Shown here piece by piece: positions 1 through 11,796 of a stretch of 64,000 bases of DNA. The notes beneath the pieces are model-generated. The model had not been told where the DNA came from. It ran no database searches and saw nothing but the letters and a program-made list of their open reading frames with translations. The stretch covers positions 496,001 to 560,000 of the forward strand of contig JALNQF010000007.1 of NCBI GenBank assembly GCA_028456385.1. The letters are read 5' to 3'. The position numbers and the translations under genes are program-made. This DNA comes from Ophiosphaerella korrae. Taxonomy: Eukaryota; Ascomycota; Dothideomycetes; Pleosporales; Phaeosphaeriaceae. Numbering within the stretch: position 1 is the first letter of the stretch; each line of letters starts with the position of its first letter.

Positions 1-2182
1 ATTGTGAGTCTTCTTTTAGCCAAAGGAGCTAATTTACACCATCGATGTCGGGACGGTCAAAACGCATTGATTTTGGCAGCTCACAACGATCATGAGGAAA
101 CGGTGAAATATCTGCTAAAGGAGGGATTTGATGTAAACAGTTGCGATGATACAGGTCATAGTAAGTCTCTCACGTCTGCCAACCACAATTTTTTCTCATT
201 AGTTGACCATGGTAGGTGCGTTGTACCAAGCAAGCTCCGAAGGATGCATAGAAATCGTTGAGTTGCTTCTCGACGAGGGCGCGGACGTGAACTGCAAAAA
301 CGAAGGGTACTGTATTACTCCAGTTAATGCTGCTGCCATGGCTGGCTGCGCCGATGTGGTACAGATACTAATCGAAAATGGAGCCGATCTAAGTATTGCA
401 GGTGATAGTTCAGGCACAGCACTTGATATCGCACTTAGAGAGCGTCATGCTGACACAGTCGGTATTATACTTGAGTCATTAGGCGGAAGCGATTACCCAC
501 AAGAAACCAAGGCTCTTGAAATCGCCATGGCACAGTGCCCTGCTAACATTATATCCACTTTCTCGATCAATGCCGACAATATCAACCAAATACTGGAACA
601 AGGCGGCGACATTATCGAACCTTACGCGATGTCAAATATGATGTACGCTGCGGTGCTAGATCAGAGACTAGACCTGATCGAAGAATTGCTCAATAACGGG
701 CTTGATCCTAATGAGCACCTCAGGGAAGGAATGACACCGCTCATTCTCGCCGTTACAACCAAGAATGCCCAACTAGTAGAATTACTGCTGATGCGAGGTG
801 GCGATCCTGCATTATACGGGCGGGGCATCGATGGTTGCAAGACTCATCCTCTGGGCGAAGCATTGCATCGCCTAGACCAAGACATCGACCGAGACACGTC
901 GGTGATCGACGCACTTCTCCGGTCAGGGCGGTGTAAGCTCATGGCAGGAAGTGTAATTGAGGTCACTGCCTTCCACTATGTGTTGGACCATTATACTAAA
1001 TGGGATCACGGCGTTGGTGAAATCCTGACTTTCCGGATGCTGGAGCACCACCTCGATATACAAAATGACAAATCCGAAGATGGCTCAACAATGATCCACG
1101 TTGCTGTACGGCACGGAATGAAAGACTTGGTCGATATACTCTTGAAAAGGGGGCTCGAAATCGACGCAGCAAATGCTCAGGGCCAAACACCCTTTTTCCT
1201 CGAGTGTCAACGAAGCACCTCCATGCTCTCCTTCCTTATCGAAAGAGGAGCAAACATTTCCGTAAGAGACGTAAACTGCCACAGCGCCCTCCATGCCGCG
1301 GTGTCAGGTGGCCAGCTCGAAGTCATCTACTTCCTCGTCAACGAGGGCATACACATCGACGTCGCAGGAGGCGACGCCGGCACACCACTGACCTGGGCCA
1401 CCATCCAAGGCAACGAAACCATAGCCCTCCGCCTCTTAACACTGTTAGCAACTGCCGTCACCCGCTCCCTCCACGCCGGCCAAACAATGCTCCACATAGC
1501 CGCCAGCCACGGCATGACGCGCCTCGTCCCTGAAATCCTCTCATGGCATCGCCATGACGTCAACGACCAAGACGACAAAGGCTACACGCCCCTCGCCCTC
1601 GCCTGCACAAAAGGCTCCCCAGACCTCATCGCGCGCCTCATACAAGAAGGCGCAGACATCAACCTCCCCAACGCAGCCCATGACTCCCCGCTCCACATCG
1701 CCCTCGCCGCCGCCAACGAACCCGCCGCCCAATCTCTCATCCACCACGGCGCCAACCTTGCTGCTCGAGACGCTCAAGGCCAAACGCCACTACACATCGC
1801 TGCGCAAAATTCACTTGTCGACACCGCCAGCGCCATCCTTGCACAGGGCGCCGACCCCTCGGCACGAGACGACGCGGGCCGCACGCCGCTGTGTGTGTGC
1901 GCCAGTGCGGAAATCGCATTTGCGCTCTTAAGGGCGGGGGCAAGCGTGCACCATGTTGATAGCAAGGGGTGGACGCCGCTGCACCATGCTGTTGCGAGGG
2001 GGCGCGTGGAGGTGTTTGATGTGGTGTATTGGGAGGGTGGAGCGGTAGATGTGAGAAATGGGGAGGGCTTGAGTGTGAGTGATTTTATTGAGATGGGTGG
2101 GGATGAAGAGGTGAGGGACATGTTCAAGGTTGGGATTGAGTTGGGTTGGCGGGGGGAGAACAGTGTGGGTTTGGAGAGATGA
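1..2182 (+). CDS. Ankyrin-repeat protein, 5'-truncated by window edge
   Basis: A tandem ankyrin-repeat protein, probably an intracellular protein-interaction scaffold; no other domain is visible. Exons <1-160 and 216-2182 are joined across a 55-bp GTAAGT...TAG intron that keeps the frame (phase 1). The 708 visible residues contain repeat after repeat with the family's core, such as GQTPLHIAAQ, GWTPLHHAVARG and GADPSARD. The first codons already read as the end of a repeat helix (IVSLLLAKGA), so the real start lies left of the window. Repeats in the middle (about residues 90-270) are more diverged than those near the C-terminus. Codon third positions are C-rich from about 1200 to 1900 and then become G-rich until the stop at 2180-2182. 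Many fungal ankyrin proteins carry an N-terminal NACHT or helo-like domain; whether this one does cannot be seen. The family call is secure, the role is not. Confidence 0.9.
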
Positions 2183-2376
2183 GATGGGAGGATGGGAACA
2201 TGGTTTTGGGGGTATTTTGCTTTTCTCGATATCCCAGTTGGCCTTTGAAGTGGTAGATTTGTTTGTGGTATATGCGAAATACCGACTAACGGACTTGGGG
2301 AAATTATTCGTCTAGTTTCGCAGTTTATATTCTTTATATGATAATCATATAAATGATCAGGAGATTGGGCGGTATG

Positions 2377-2402
2377 CACACACACACACACACACACACA
2401 CA
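2377..2402. repeat. (CA)13 dinucleotide microsatellite
   Basis: An uninterrupted run of 13 CA units, 195 bp downstream of the ankyrin gene's stop codon. Confidence 0.97.
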
Positions 2403-2435
2403 ACCCTCCAGCATAAAAAAAAAGAGGAAGAATAA

Positions 2436-2772
2436 TTAATGGAAGCATACATCACTCTGTCGAACCACGATCCAGCACGCAAATGTACCAGGCCCAAACC
2501 CTCCCGAAACCAAACCTCCCTCTGCATTAATACGCATCTCACCTCGCACACCACGCCTATACGGCCCCAACAATATCGCCAAATCACCATGTGACCCCAA
2601 AAACGCGGTGTAGCAAACGTGGTGTACCATCTGCTGTCCATAGTGGGTCTTCGCCAGCTCATCCCAGGCTAGCATCACCTCTACATCTCCACCAGACACA
2701 TCCAACCTCACACAGCGGAACAAGGTCCATCGTTGAGAAAAATCCCATAGAACAGCGAAATTGATTCGATGC
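2436..2772 (-). pseudogene. Possible coding fragment without a start codon
   Basis: An open minus-strand frame of about 110 codons reads as a compositionally normal polypeptide, with segments such as LFRCVRLDVSGGDVEVMLAW, YGQQMVHHVCYTAFLGSHGD and GGLVSGGFGPGTFACWIVV. It ends in TAA at 2436-2438. Upstream the frame is closed by a TAG with no ATG before the polypeptide-like part begins; the first in-frame ATG is internal (before LAWDELAKT). The adjacent gene ends at 2871, so a spliced upstream exon would have to overlap it. It could be a relic, a terminal exon with an unseen partner, or a chance open frame. I do not recognise the family. Confidence 0.3.
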
Positions 2773-2870
2773 TACTCCATGATAAAAAACGCCGTTGGTA
2801 CGCAGAGCAGACTTCGCCCTCTCCCCCGCCCCTGTTTTCCAAGTTTTTTGTGCCACACAACGGAAAATCT

Positions 2871-3387
2871 CTACAATTTCTTCGCCTCTTCCTGCAACTT
2901 CTTAATCTGCGCCTGCGTATCCGTCCCGCTCTCGTTGCGATCCGCCTTAATCTGTCTCCTGTCAGCTCTCCCTATTCATCCATCCAATACCCCCCCCCCC
3001 TCCCCCCTTTCAAAACGTAAAACTGAATGGACAACAAAAAAAGAAACATACCGCGCTCTCGCTATCACTCGCCAAGGCCCCCTCCCAATGCCCCTTGCCT
3101 TCTTTCCGCTTCCTCAATTGCTCTTCCTTCTTACTCTGCACCTCCGCTGAACGCCCCTCATCATCTGTCAACTAACCATTAGCACCAAATTCTATTCTAT
3201 TCCCATTCCCGTTCCTGTTCCTAACTTCTCCATTCCAACACTCGGGAGAATACATACGTAATGAAGATTCCTTCCCTGCGGCGCTCACACCACTCTGATG
3301 CAATCCTGCGCGCCGCTGCAGCGCAGGAAACAAATTAGCGCGGGTAGCGCGCATAGTTGCCATGAGGGCTTCTTTGGGCGAGGGCAT
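2871..3387 (-). CDS. Small basic protein with GHW-LAS-KADR motif, three exons
   Basis: The three exons on the minus strand are 3387-3258, 3164-3052 and 2951-2871. The introns are GTATGT...CAG (93 bp) and GTATGT...CAG (100 bp), and the phases agree, giving 107 residues. The N-terminus (MPSPKEALMATMRATRANLF) is basic, lacks acidic residues after the first few and resembles a mitochondrial presequence. The middle is a charged helix (KKEEQLRKRKEGKG), followed by a GHWEGALASDSESAIKADR-type block and a short C-terminal helix. From memory, that block recurs in short fungal proteins, several predicted mitochondrial; I cannot name a proven function. Mitochondrial targeting is inferred. The gene structure is well supported because three independent open segments join in frame. 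Confidence 0.75.
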
Positions 3388-4710
3388 TGTTTTCTTCTCG
3401 ATGGATTTTTGCGTGGTTGTGTTAAGTGTTGGTTGGATAATAATGAATTGGGGAGGGGGGGGGTTTTTTGGTGCGAAATGGAGATAGAGAGAGGGTGGAA
3501 TTGATTACGTCATGCGCGGTCATTGCGGACCACGGGTCTACCTAGGTAGGCACACACGTAGTCGGCCAGATCAGTTAGTTCTACTTAGTGGCATTGATGC
3601 ATTGACAGCGGGATGTGGCGTGGCGATGCTGCTATCTACCATGGGTCGAGCATAGCCTCGTGACTGCGGCGAGGTATGCCTGCGCGTGCCTGTCGGTTGA
3701 GCAGGGCGCGCGGGCCAGAGGTGTACCTGCATTTCGTGGCCCCACGAGCCATTTTGGTCTTGACTCCTGGCCTGCCGATTTCTGGAGGAGAGCTGAGTGA
3801 GACGCTGGGCCGGTTTGGAGGCCATGTTTGTTATTTACCCCGCTCGAGGCAATGGGTCAGTCAGTACCATGTGAGCATGCAGGTCAGGCTGTTCAGCTCG
3901 TCTCATCACGCAAGCAGATTGTCATAATATTGTGAATAAGTTGCGATTCTGTATCCTAAGATAACTCACTGCCCTCAGCAGAGGCGTGTAATGTATGAGG
4001 AGAACAGGTCCTAGAGGAAAGATAGACCAAAACATGGAATCGAAATCGCCGGAACCGCTCGCCGCGGGATCATATAAATCCTCGTACAATGAAAAGAAAC
4101 CAACGAAACCCTGCGCCGATTGACTGCGTAGAATCATCCCAGCGTCATACAGTTACTGATAGACAAGCCGACGCATGCACCCAAAACCGTAAGACAAGAC
4201 CGCTTCGAAAGTCACCCCAATGGTATATACCGACCGCTAGAAGCATGACCAACCGCACAAATGAAATCTACCCTCATGGAGCCCGAGAGGCAGTCGGGCG
4301 ACAAGTAATGTAAGACACTAACTAACGCTGCAGACAACCCATGTCTGCAGCACGAATTTTCTGAACTCTTTAATACGCTGATGATAGATGACCAAGGATG
4401 TGACCCAAAACACCGAGTGTGCAAGCCGCCGTGAATGCGTTAGCGCTCAAAGACAAGAGACCAATGCGCTCTATACGAGAATATATTTTCGCTTCGAAGC
4501 AACGCCGTCACCGAGTCGAGTGGTATTCCAAAGATGTCGAATGAGATATCGTAGATTTGTACAGGGGAGAGTCGATAGTATAGACGTATGATCCTCCAGA
4601 GGATATCAGGGAGAAGGTAATTAAATCCTGGAACATGTAATAGCCACTAGCCTGGCAACGGAGGTCGCCGCAATACCCAATAGAACGCTTGGCCTCGTGC
4701 CTGCAAGGCT
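3388..4710. other. Intergenic region, no gene seen
   Basis: Upstream region of the small protein at 2871-3387 and downstream flank of the gene at 4711-5371. Short open frames occur on both strands, but none has a protein-like composition or plausible splice partners. Confidence 0.5.
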
Positions 4711-5371
4711 CTACCAGCGACCGCGCTGTAAGAACTGTTGCTGCATCTGTCGGTTTGGCGAGACAGAGGGTGGTGGGCTAGCAACAGTGCGTGTCGAGGG
4801 GTCTACTATTGGAATGGCGTTGCGGGTGCGTTGGGCTAGTGGCTGGTGAAGCTTTGTTTGCGAGGAGCTGCTGTGCTGGAATCCGACAGGCGTGTATGGA
4901 TTGGGGGCAGAAGACAAGACGAAAGACGGAGTAGGCTGGAGCTGGTGCTGGAGAGGAGACTGTTCAGGTGAGCCGCTTGACAGCGACGAGCGGTCAGAGC
5001 CAGACGAGTGGATGGACTGGAGCTGTTGGTGCAGGGTCAGCGCGTGTTGCAGCGGTACTTGATAGGTGCGGGTGGCAAATATCGCGGGCCGAGCAACTTA
5101 CATCATCCTCGGTGAGCAAATGGAAGGGGCAAAACATTTCGTCGTCCTCAATGTCGAAGGAGCGGGCGGCCTCGAAGTCGCGCTTGAAGGCAATGGTTGT
5201 GGGCGGCTCGACGTGGAACTCCTTGGGCGTGCGCACCTGGCGGAACTGCTTGTGGCTCTGTTGGGCCGAGATCCGGGGCGCCCTCCGCGATCGGCCGCCG
5301 TGGTGGTTGTGGGTGTGGGCGTTGTGGTGTTGTTGCTGGTGCTGCCCACCGTAGTTGAAGAACTGCGACAT
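4711..5371 (-). CDS. Hypothetical Q/H/S-rich protein, two exons
   Basis: The exons are 5371-5102 and 5022-4711. They are joined by a 79-bp intron with a GTAAGT donor, a CTGAC branch-like site and a CAG acceptor, giving 193 residues. The nearer AG at the end of ATCAAG would break the frame, so the CAACAG acceptor was chosen. The N-terminal 30 residues are rich in Gln, His and Asn. Residues about 30-90 look like a conserved core (PRISAQQSHKQFRQ, then EPPTTIAFKRDFEAARSFD and a DDEMFCPFHLL segment). The C-terminal half is Ser/Gln/Pro-rich and probably disordered. No membrane segment, signal peptide or catalytic motif is visible, and I do not recognise the family. The low-complexity tail with one ordered core would suit a regulatory adaptor, but that is a guess. 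Confidence 0.7.
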
Positions 5372-7423
5372 GGTTACAGGGAGGCTGAAGGCAGTTTGGA
5401 TGGGTAGTGTGGGTGTTGCTGTTATTGTTGTTGTTGAGGAGGGGTCGAGACGAGGGCCCGCGATGACAACAGAGGCGAAACAAAGGGGCGAAATTGGTCC
5501 GAGGCGGTGTCAGCAGGTCTGAGAGCGGATGCAGGTTGTGCAGTGTGGAGGTGGTGCGAGGCGGGGGGGGAGGGTATTAACTAGAAGAGCTGCGATGCGA
5601 TGGATATGCGAGGCTGAGTAGATGTTGAATGCTTGGGGCAGAGCAGAGAGAGGATGGGACTCGGAGGGTTGGGATGGGATGAAAAGGAAGGCGCCCGGTG
5701 GCCAGCACCTACCACCTGGATTCCCAGGCCGTCCGTGCGCCGCGGGTGGGTCTCACTGCACTCATTGGTGTCACGGCCATGCACATCGCCACCGCCCAAA
5801 CCGCTCCAGGCCTAGCGTGCCTTACTGCCAGATGGGCCAGCACGAGAAGCGCTTCCCCGTTCTTTGTCCTGAGCGCTTCGGCTGCCTTCTGGTGCGGTTC
5901 GCAACCACTGGGCTCTGTGCAACCACTCCCAGCTGGCGCACTGGGTCGCTGCCGTGCTGCTTCTGTCCTGCCCGTGCCGTTTGGGCGGCCGTCCATTGCA
6001 GATGAGGAGATGGCCCTGCACCCCGGCCGTCGACAAGGCGGCGCATTATCAAACAACGCTTATCCCGCTAGGCCTGCCAGCCAACGCAGATGGGGTGTGG
6101 GCTGGTGACCGCAAGCCACTCGCCTTGACCGCTGCTTGCTGCTTGCTGCACGCCAGAAAGGCCCAGGGGATGCCCGACCTCCCCGCCTAACCACAACCGA
6201 TGATGCGCTGTCCAACTCGTCCAAGTGCCCATCTCCCATCTCCAGCCGGCGCACAGCCGGCGGTGCCTGTCCAGCCAGCAGCAGGTCGTCGCTGCGCCGT
6301 GGAGGGTTGCCCGGTCGGCTGGTGGCAAGTTCCTGCGGATGCGCGCCCATCCTTTCCTTCTCCAGCCGTCCTGGGCGGTTCTGGAATGCAGCAACCAGCA
6401 GCTTTACCCTGCCCGCGCTTGACTGCATGGCTGCATGGCCTGAGGTTACACACCAGGGACGGACTGTGAACTCGCTGATCTTGGAGGTAACCCTACCGCG
6501 CCCCGGCCGCCGTCGTTGCCATGCTCGTTCAGGCGTGCTTGTGTTTGGCGTCCTGTCCCGTGGTCGCCCGGATCAAGTCGTGCGTGACGTCTCCCAGCCC
6601 TGGCCACCGGCATGAACGGTGGCCAATGGGCGCAAGCGAGGCCGCCCCAAATTTAGCTGACCTGACGCGCCCCGCCTCCCGTTGCTCACTGAGTCGTTGC
6701 CATCCATCCCTCACCACCCTGGATGCGTCCATCTCGAGATGAACATGCCACCTGCAAATCGGAGCGTCTTTCTCTCTCGTCGACATCTCCCCACTGCCTG
6801 TCGCACTCGGATCCCACGTCTTCCAACCCATCGCGTAATCCTTCGCACTTGCGACTCAGCCGAGCTCAGTCCACACGCATCGCAAACAGCCCTGGAACAA
6901 CGCCAAGCCTCGTTGCATGAACGCTCATCTCTGCCTTCGAAACGCCTCACTTCCTCCTCTCCCCACTGGGGAGGCGCGCGTGTCTCATGGCTCAATCTAT
7001 GTGAAGGCCTGTCGCTTCGCTTGCACTTGCACCTCCGAATTGTGTCGAGCGCGCCATTAGCCCGCTTGCTGCTTTGAGTGCTGACCACCCTTTCTCAGCA
7101 TCCATATTGCGGTTGAGCTCGCTGCATGGCGATGCTGTTCCCCATCTCTGTCATTAGTGGCGCAGACCACCATATCATGCTGTGCACCGACCGACTGTGA
7201 CCTCGTGATGAATCTTGTTTCGTCTCTCGCTAGCGGCATTGCAAACCAAAGCTCTGTCTTGTTTGAGGCTAAGTGCTATGGGGCTTGTTTACTCGCGTCT
7301 CACCCGAATCTTCACGCCTCAAGGCTTAGCATTTTGCTTGCAACTTCCTTCCCGGCAGACCCATGGCCTACTAGCAGCGGCCACTGCTTGTTCAGTAGAT
7401 CGTTTCATTTGCGCTACTATACA
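5372..7423. other. 2-kb GC-rich intergenic region, no gene supported
   Basis: Upstream of the minus-strand gene that starts at 5371 and downstream of the SSN8 stop at 7424. Many overlapping open frames exist on both strands because the sequence is GC- and CT-rich. Their translations are Arg/Pro/Ala/Ser-rich and frame-independent, which is typical of non-coding GC-rich DNA. A long 5' UTR or promoter is the likeliest content. Confidence 0.5.
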
Positions 7424-8403
7424 TCATTTGTCGAGTCCTCTTGCCTTGACAAACTTCGCAATTTGATCTTTACACGTCTTATCTGTATAGTTCTCCCACA
7501 CATCGTAGAGACATATGAGCTCCTGCATGCACTCGACAACTGCTTCGATGTCAACACTGCTATCTGCTAGCCAGTCTACCAGTTTCTGAACTCTGTTCTG
7601 CGTCCCTTGTGACGCGCCTCGAGCGCTTCCTAGTGATTGGAGAGCTGTGGTCATTCCTGCCGCATTCAACTGAATACCGCTCTGAGTTGGCTTGAGGACT
7701 ACGGCTAGGAACATTGCGGTAACGGCAATCACATGTGGAGCGTGCAGAAGGGGGAGATCTGTGAGATAGTGATCGTTGATGATCGACCAGGCCAAAGCGT
7801 TCTCCTCTGCCGTCAGCTGAAATAGCGTCTGCAGTTCTGCGATGCTGCGGTATGGGTGATGTATGATGAGCTGCGAGTTCATCTCGGATATGAGCGTGAA
7901 TTCGCATTCTCCAATCTTAGATATGTCGTTGAAAGACGTGTCTGTATGAATGTCAGTCAGCCCTATATGCATTTGATTGGGGCTCACGTACCCCAGCAGT
8001 GACGGGCTTCGGCAAGCACCATTCTGATGTGCTGTGGACATTCTTCCATTTTACAGGCCAGGTAGAGCGCAGTAGCAAGCACAAGCGCAGGATTGGTCCT
8101 TCGAATCTCAACCTTGGCATAGAACCGCCGCACGTAGACCTGAGCTGTAGCTAGAGCCTGCTGCCGGATGCCTAGGGGTCTTGCCATCTTGGTGAGTTCT
8201 GAATAAGTTAATGGATATCTAGTATGGTATCTGGCATACTTACGGTGGTAGAAGTAAATGCTCAGATGTCTCCTATCTGGTAGGGGATATAGGTTGACTA
8301 GATTTCGTTCTCCATCTTCGATTTTTTTTCGCTCCTGGGCGAGCTGTTGTTTGGTAAATGTCCAGAACTTGCGTTGTGTTGACTCCCAGTAGCTAGAAGC
8401 CAT
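7424..8403 (-). CDS. SSN8: Cyclin C, Mediator kinase-module subunit
   Basis: This is the cyclin partner of the Mediator CDK8/Ssn3 kinase, acting in the nucleus on RNA polymerase II transcription. Exons 8403-8244, 8198-7992 and 7941-7424 join in phase through introns of 45 bp (GTAAGT...CAG) and 50 bp (GTACGT...CAG), giving 294 residues. The N-terminus [14 protein letters not shown] matches the cyclin C start. Cyclin box 1 includes the [20 protein letters not shown] and [13 protein letters not shown] segments and the LYLACKMEE helix. Box 2 includes [27 protein letters not shown] and [11 protein letters not shown]. The C-terminal helix (DVWENYTD) is also typical. The length is normal for fungal Ssn8. 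The 45-bp intron is close to the lower limit for splicing in these fungi. Confidence 0.93.
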
Positions 8404-9152
8404 GTGCGTTGTTGAAGCTGTGGGCTGAAAGCCGTCGACTGGACGCCAGATTCCAGTTCAAGTTGGTGTGATATTGTAGCAATTATCCCTTATCTTTGGG
8501 CCCTGGGCGTTGATGCAAATGATGTAGTTCTTTACAAATTGCAGACAAATTTGGCACACCTGAGACTGAATGTGGCGTGGATGCCCTAATACCCGACAAC
8601 TAGCAATAGAGGCAGTCAGAGCGCATACTAAGCTATCTCAACAGCGTGATATAACGCTCTCGATAGGACTAGAATCAAACAAATCGAGCGTGCCGCCTGG
8701 GCGCATATGCCAACAGGTTGAGTGATGCTGCCTACGACACGAAGATTCGATGGCTATAGCCCACACAGTTCCCAATGAAATGCCGAAAAGTGCTATCGAG
8801 GAAAGAAAAGACAGGCCTGATACCGTAACTGGCCCTACCTAGGGGGTGTATGCTTCAAGCGACGGGATGAAGGTGCCGGTTGAGAACGGCAACTCGTGCT
8901 TTCTTGAGAAGGAGTGGTGCTACAGCCAATCAGGTACTGGCCGATGATGGTCCTGCTGGCTAGCCTTTTTTCGGAAAGCCAGCAACTCCAAGCCATCCTC
9001 TGACCTCATACTCGCGCCCCACGTCGAACCTATGGGCCTCACCTGCATCCTCGCTCATTCCTCCAGCATTGTATCTACCCAGGACCGAGAGCCACCATAC
9101 TCCTCGCGCCAAGACCCACAGTCATGATAGACCCAAGATAGCCAGCTTCACA
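8404..9152. other. Divergent promoter region between SSN8 and the EF-hand carrier
   Basis: This 749-bp region separates two start codons that face away from each other, so it must hold both promoters. I see no strong TATA box and no gene. An out-of-frame ATG lies at 9124, shortly upstream of the carrier start. Confidence 0.5.
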
Positions 9153-11292
9153 ATGGACACGAATAGCGCAAGCGTCGCGGACGCCCGGGTAGACCAATTG
9201 TGGGCTACTCTCGATACGCGCAAACAGGGCCATTTGGATCTGGCAGCCCTGAAAAAGGGGCTGCGCAAGCTGGACCATCGTAAGGCCGGCCTGACCATAT
9301 GCATGTTGTTGGCTAAGAGGACACTGTAGCCTTGAAAAATGCCGACCAGCTCCTGGGCGAGGTGATGAAGGCTGTTGATACAGATGGCAATGGGCATATT
9401 TCATACAATGGTTGGCTCTACCTACTGCAATTGCGCCGCCCCAATGGTGGTCACTGACCAGGCCATAGAATTCCGGACATTTGTAGAAGAGACCGAAAGA
9501 GAGCTCCTGGCGCTGTTCAAGAGCATCGATCATAACAACGACGGCAAACTATCCAAAGCTGAGCTGCGCACCGCGCTCAGTCGCGCTGGGCTGGCTGTCC
9601 CCAACAGCAGCTTAGATAACTTCTTTACGGAGGTAGATACGAACAATGATGGACATATCAGTTTTGAAGAATGGCGGTATGTTTACCAATGGATCGGGTT
9701 AGACTCGGCTGGCTATAGGTCGCTGCTCAGAGGACAAGAATATGGCATGGCAAGTTCGCCTCAAGCGTCTGTGCCGAATCCAGACATGTCTTGCCGAGAC
9801 TCGCGACCGTGGTTTTGCATCGAGTCAACCGCCAAATGACAACAATCAAGCGCGCCGCTGACCGAAACAGGGATTTTCTTCTGTTTATACCCGTCAGCGC
9901 ACCCAATCTTCATGCAGTCATGTCTTATTTTTCAGCAACTATGAAAGTAAATCCCGAGGGTGACGTCCTAATTAGCGACGATACCATCCATGGTTTAGGT
10001 ACAGCACAGCGTTTTCTTCACTATTTCTTTGGCTCTCTCTTCCTTATAGCGAGAACGCCACCCTATACTTCCTTTCCTTCAGATTATAACGCCTCTTTGG
10101 AAATGGCTTCATCACCTGCTCCGAGTCTCGCAATTTCGCAACCACTCCCGCCACGTTCTGAAGGCGCAGAGGGGCTTGATGCTCCTCTCGCTGAGGTTCA
10201 CACGGGGCTTTTAGAAAGCTTAGGAGCCGTGCTGATTGCTTGTGTCCCCCATACAGGCTATTTCGTGGCGGGAGGTCTTGCAGGAATTGTTTCTCGCACC
10301 TCAACTGCGCCCCTCGACCGTTTAAAAGTGTACCTCATCGCCCAGACGAGCGCAACAGAAGAAGCTGCTCCTGCGGCGAAATCCGGAAATATCTTCAGAG
10401 CCGCGCTGAATGCCTGGAGGCCGCTCGCTGCCGCCACGAAGGAGCTGTGGCAAGCAGGGGGGATGCGCAGCATGTATGCGGGTGAGTACATTTGGAGCGT
10501 GGAATGACCTTTATTTATGCATGCTAGGCAACGGCCTCAACGTGATTAAAGTGATGCCTGAATCCGCAATCAAATTCGGTTCATATGAGGCTGCGAAACG
10601 CGTCTTTGCCAAGATCGAAGGCCACAATGATCCGGCAATCATCCACTCCTGGTCCAAATTTGTTGCTGGTGGCCTTGCAGGAATGGTCTCTCAGTTTGCT
10701 GTTTATCCTATTGATACCCTGAAGTTGTGAGTAGGATTGCCTCGTCTGATTGATCTAACTAATACGCCAAAGTCGCATGCAATGCGAAACTGTGTCTGGT
10801 GGTCTGCATGGCAATCGCCTCATAATTGCCACTGCAAAGAAGATGTGGGCTCAGGGTGGCGTTGCTGCCTACTACCGCGGGCTGCCCATGGGCATCTTTG
10901 GGATATTTCCCTATGCGGCTCTCGACCTAGGCACGTTTGAGTATTTGAAGCGCGCCATTGCCCAGCGCAATGCGAAGCGCCTCGGCTGTCACGAGCAAGA
11001 TGCTGAACCAGGCGGCTTTATGACGGCAGCGATTGGGGGGTTCTCCGGAGCCTTTGGAGCAAGCGCTGTATACCCCCTGAACGTATTGAGGACGCGGCTA
11101 CAAAGCCAAGGCACCGTGCTCCATCCGAGAACCTACACAGGAATCGTAGATGTCACAAGACAGACAATACAGGGCGAAGGAGTCCGAGGGCTCTTCAAAG
11201 GCCTAACCCCGAATCTCCTCAAGGTCGTGCCGGCCGTGTCAATCACATACGTAGTCTACGACAAGTCAAAAAAGGTCATCGGCTTGCGGTGA
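9153..11292 (+). CDS. Calcium-regulated mitochondrial carrier with EF hands (ATP-Mg/Pi type, Sal1-like)
   Basis: Known members exchange ATP-Mg for phosphate across the inner mitochondrial membrane under calcium control. Six exons are supported: 9153-9279, 9330-9410, 9469-9676, 9871-10481, 10528-10726 and 10773-11292. They give 581 residues with all phases matching. One donor is non-standard (GTTGGC at 9411). Three canonical 12-residue EF-hand loops are visible: DTDGNGHISYNE (about 59-70), DHNNDGKLSKAE (about 90-101) and DTNNDGHISFEE (about 126-137). A fourth, more N-terminal loop is degenerate. The C-terminal half is a three-repeat carrier with the signatures APLDRLKV, YPIDTLKF and YPLNVLRTR. 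The ATG at 9153 is the first in-frame ATG; the open frame upstream of it has none. Length and order match short calcium-binding mitochondrial carriers. Confidence 0.93.
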
Positions 11293-11796
11293 CCTCTCCT
11301 ATAAACTCAACGCGACAACCACATGGCTTACTCTGCCCACTATTTTATTGGACATGTCGCGGACTTGGTTGGCCAGGTCCGACGCCTTTCTGCAAGGTAC
11401 CTGTATGGACCTCATGCTCATAGCCCCCTAGAGCGATTTCATTTGTATATCCTAGAGATACCCTCCGTGCTCCTACCAGCATGATTACGAGCCAGCGTAC
11501 GCACAGCATCGATTAGATTCCCCTTGATAGCATCGGCGCGGCGTTGGGTATTATGCGCCGCCCTTCTAAATGAGATTGCACGCATGTTGGATCTGAATTT
11601 GTTTCCGAGACAATGCGATGCGCACTTGATGAATTGATCGACGTCCGTACATGTGCCATGTAGATCGCGGACGGATGATATAGCAGTAAAAAAAGAGAAA
11701 AAAAAAAGAAAAAAGAAAAGACCAATGCAACCCCAAACGCCATGTATGCAACAAAAGCGACGCGTCTACTGTACCCATAGCACTTGCTGACCCTGC
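11293..11796. other. Convergent 3' flanks, no gene seen
   Basis: This 504-bp gap lies between the stop codons of the EF-hand carrier and SYN8. It contains an A-rich tract around 11689-11720 and nothing else I can support. Confidence 0.55.

Larger units (their letters stand above)
2183..2870. other. Intergenic, 3' flank of two convergent genes
   Basis: This gap lies between the stop of the ankyrin gene and the stop of the minus-strand gene at 2871. It holds a CA microsatellite and a possible coding fragment, both listed separately. I see nothing else in it. Confidence 0.6.

Noticed and set aside
4..19. GTGAGT...TTAG at the left edge resembling an intron
   Set aside because: At 16 bp it is far too short to splice, and reading through it gives a normal ankyrin helix.
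1204..1931. Arg/His- and Thr/Pro/Ser-rich open frames within the ankyrin gene
   Set aside because: They are shifted-frame translations of the C-rich ankyrin coding sequence.
5148..5483. Minus-strand frame MFRLCCHRGP... overlapping the hypothetical gene
   Set aside because: It is out of frame with the two-exon gene at 4711-5371, which has consistent splice sites, and its translation is Pro/His-rich noise.
6136..6615. 159-codon + strand open frame and several overlapping minus-strand frames in 5.6-7.1 kb
   Set aside because: All frames in this GC-rich region are open for similar lengths, with Arg/Pro/Ala/Ser-rich translations and no motifs.
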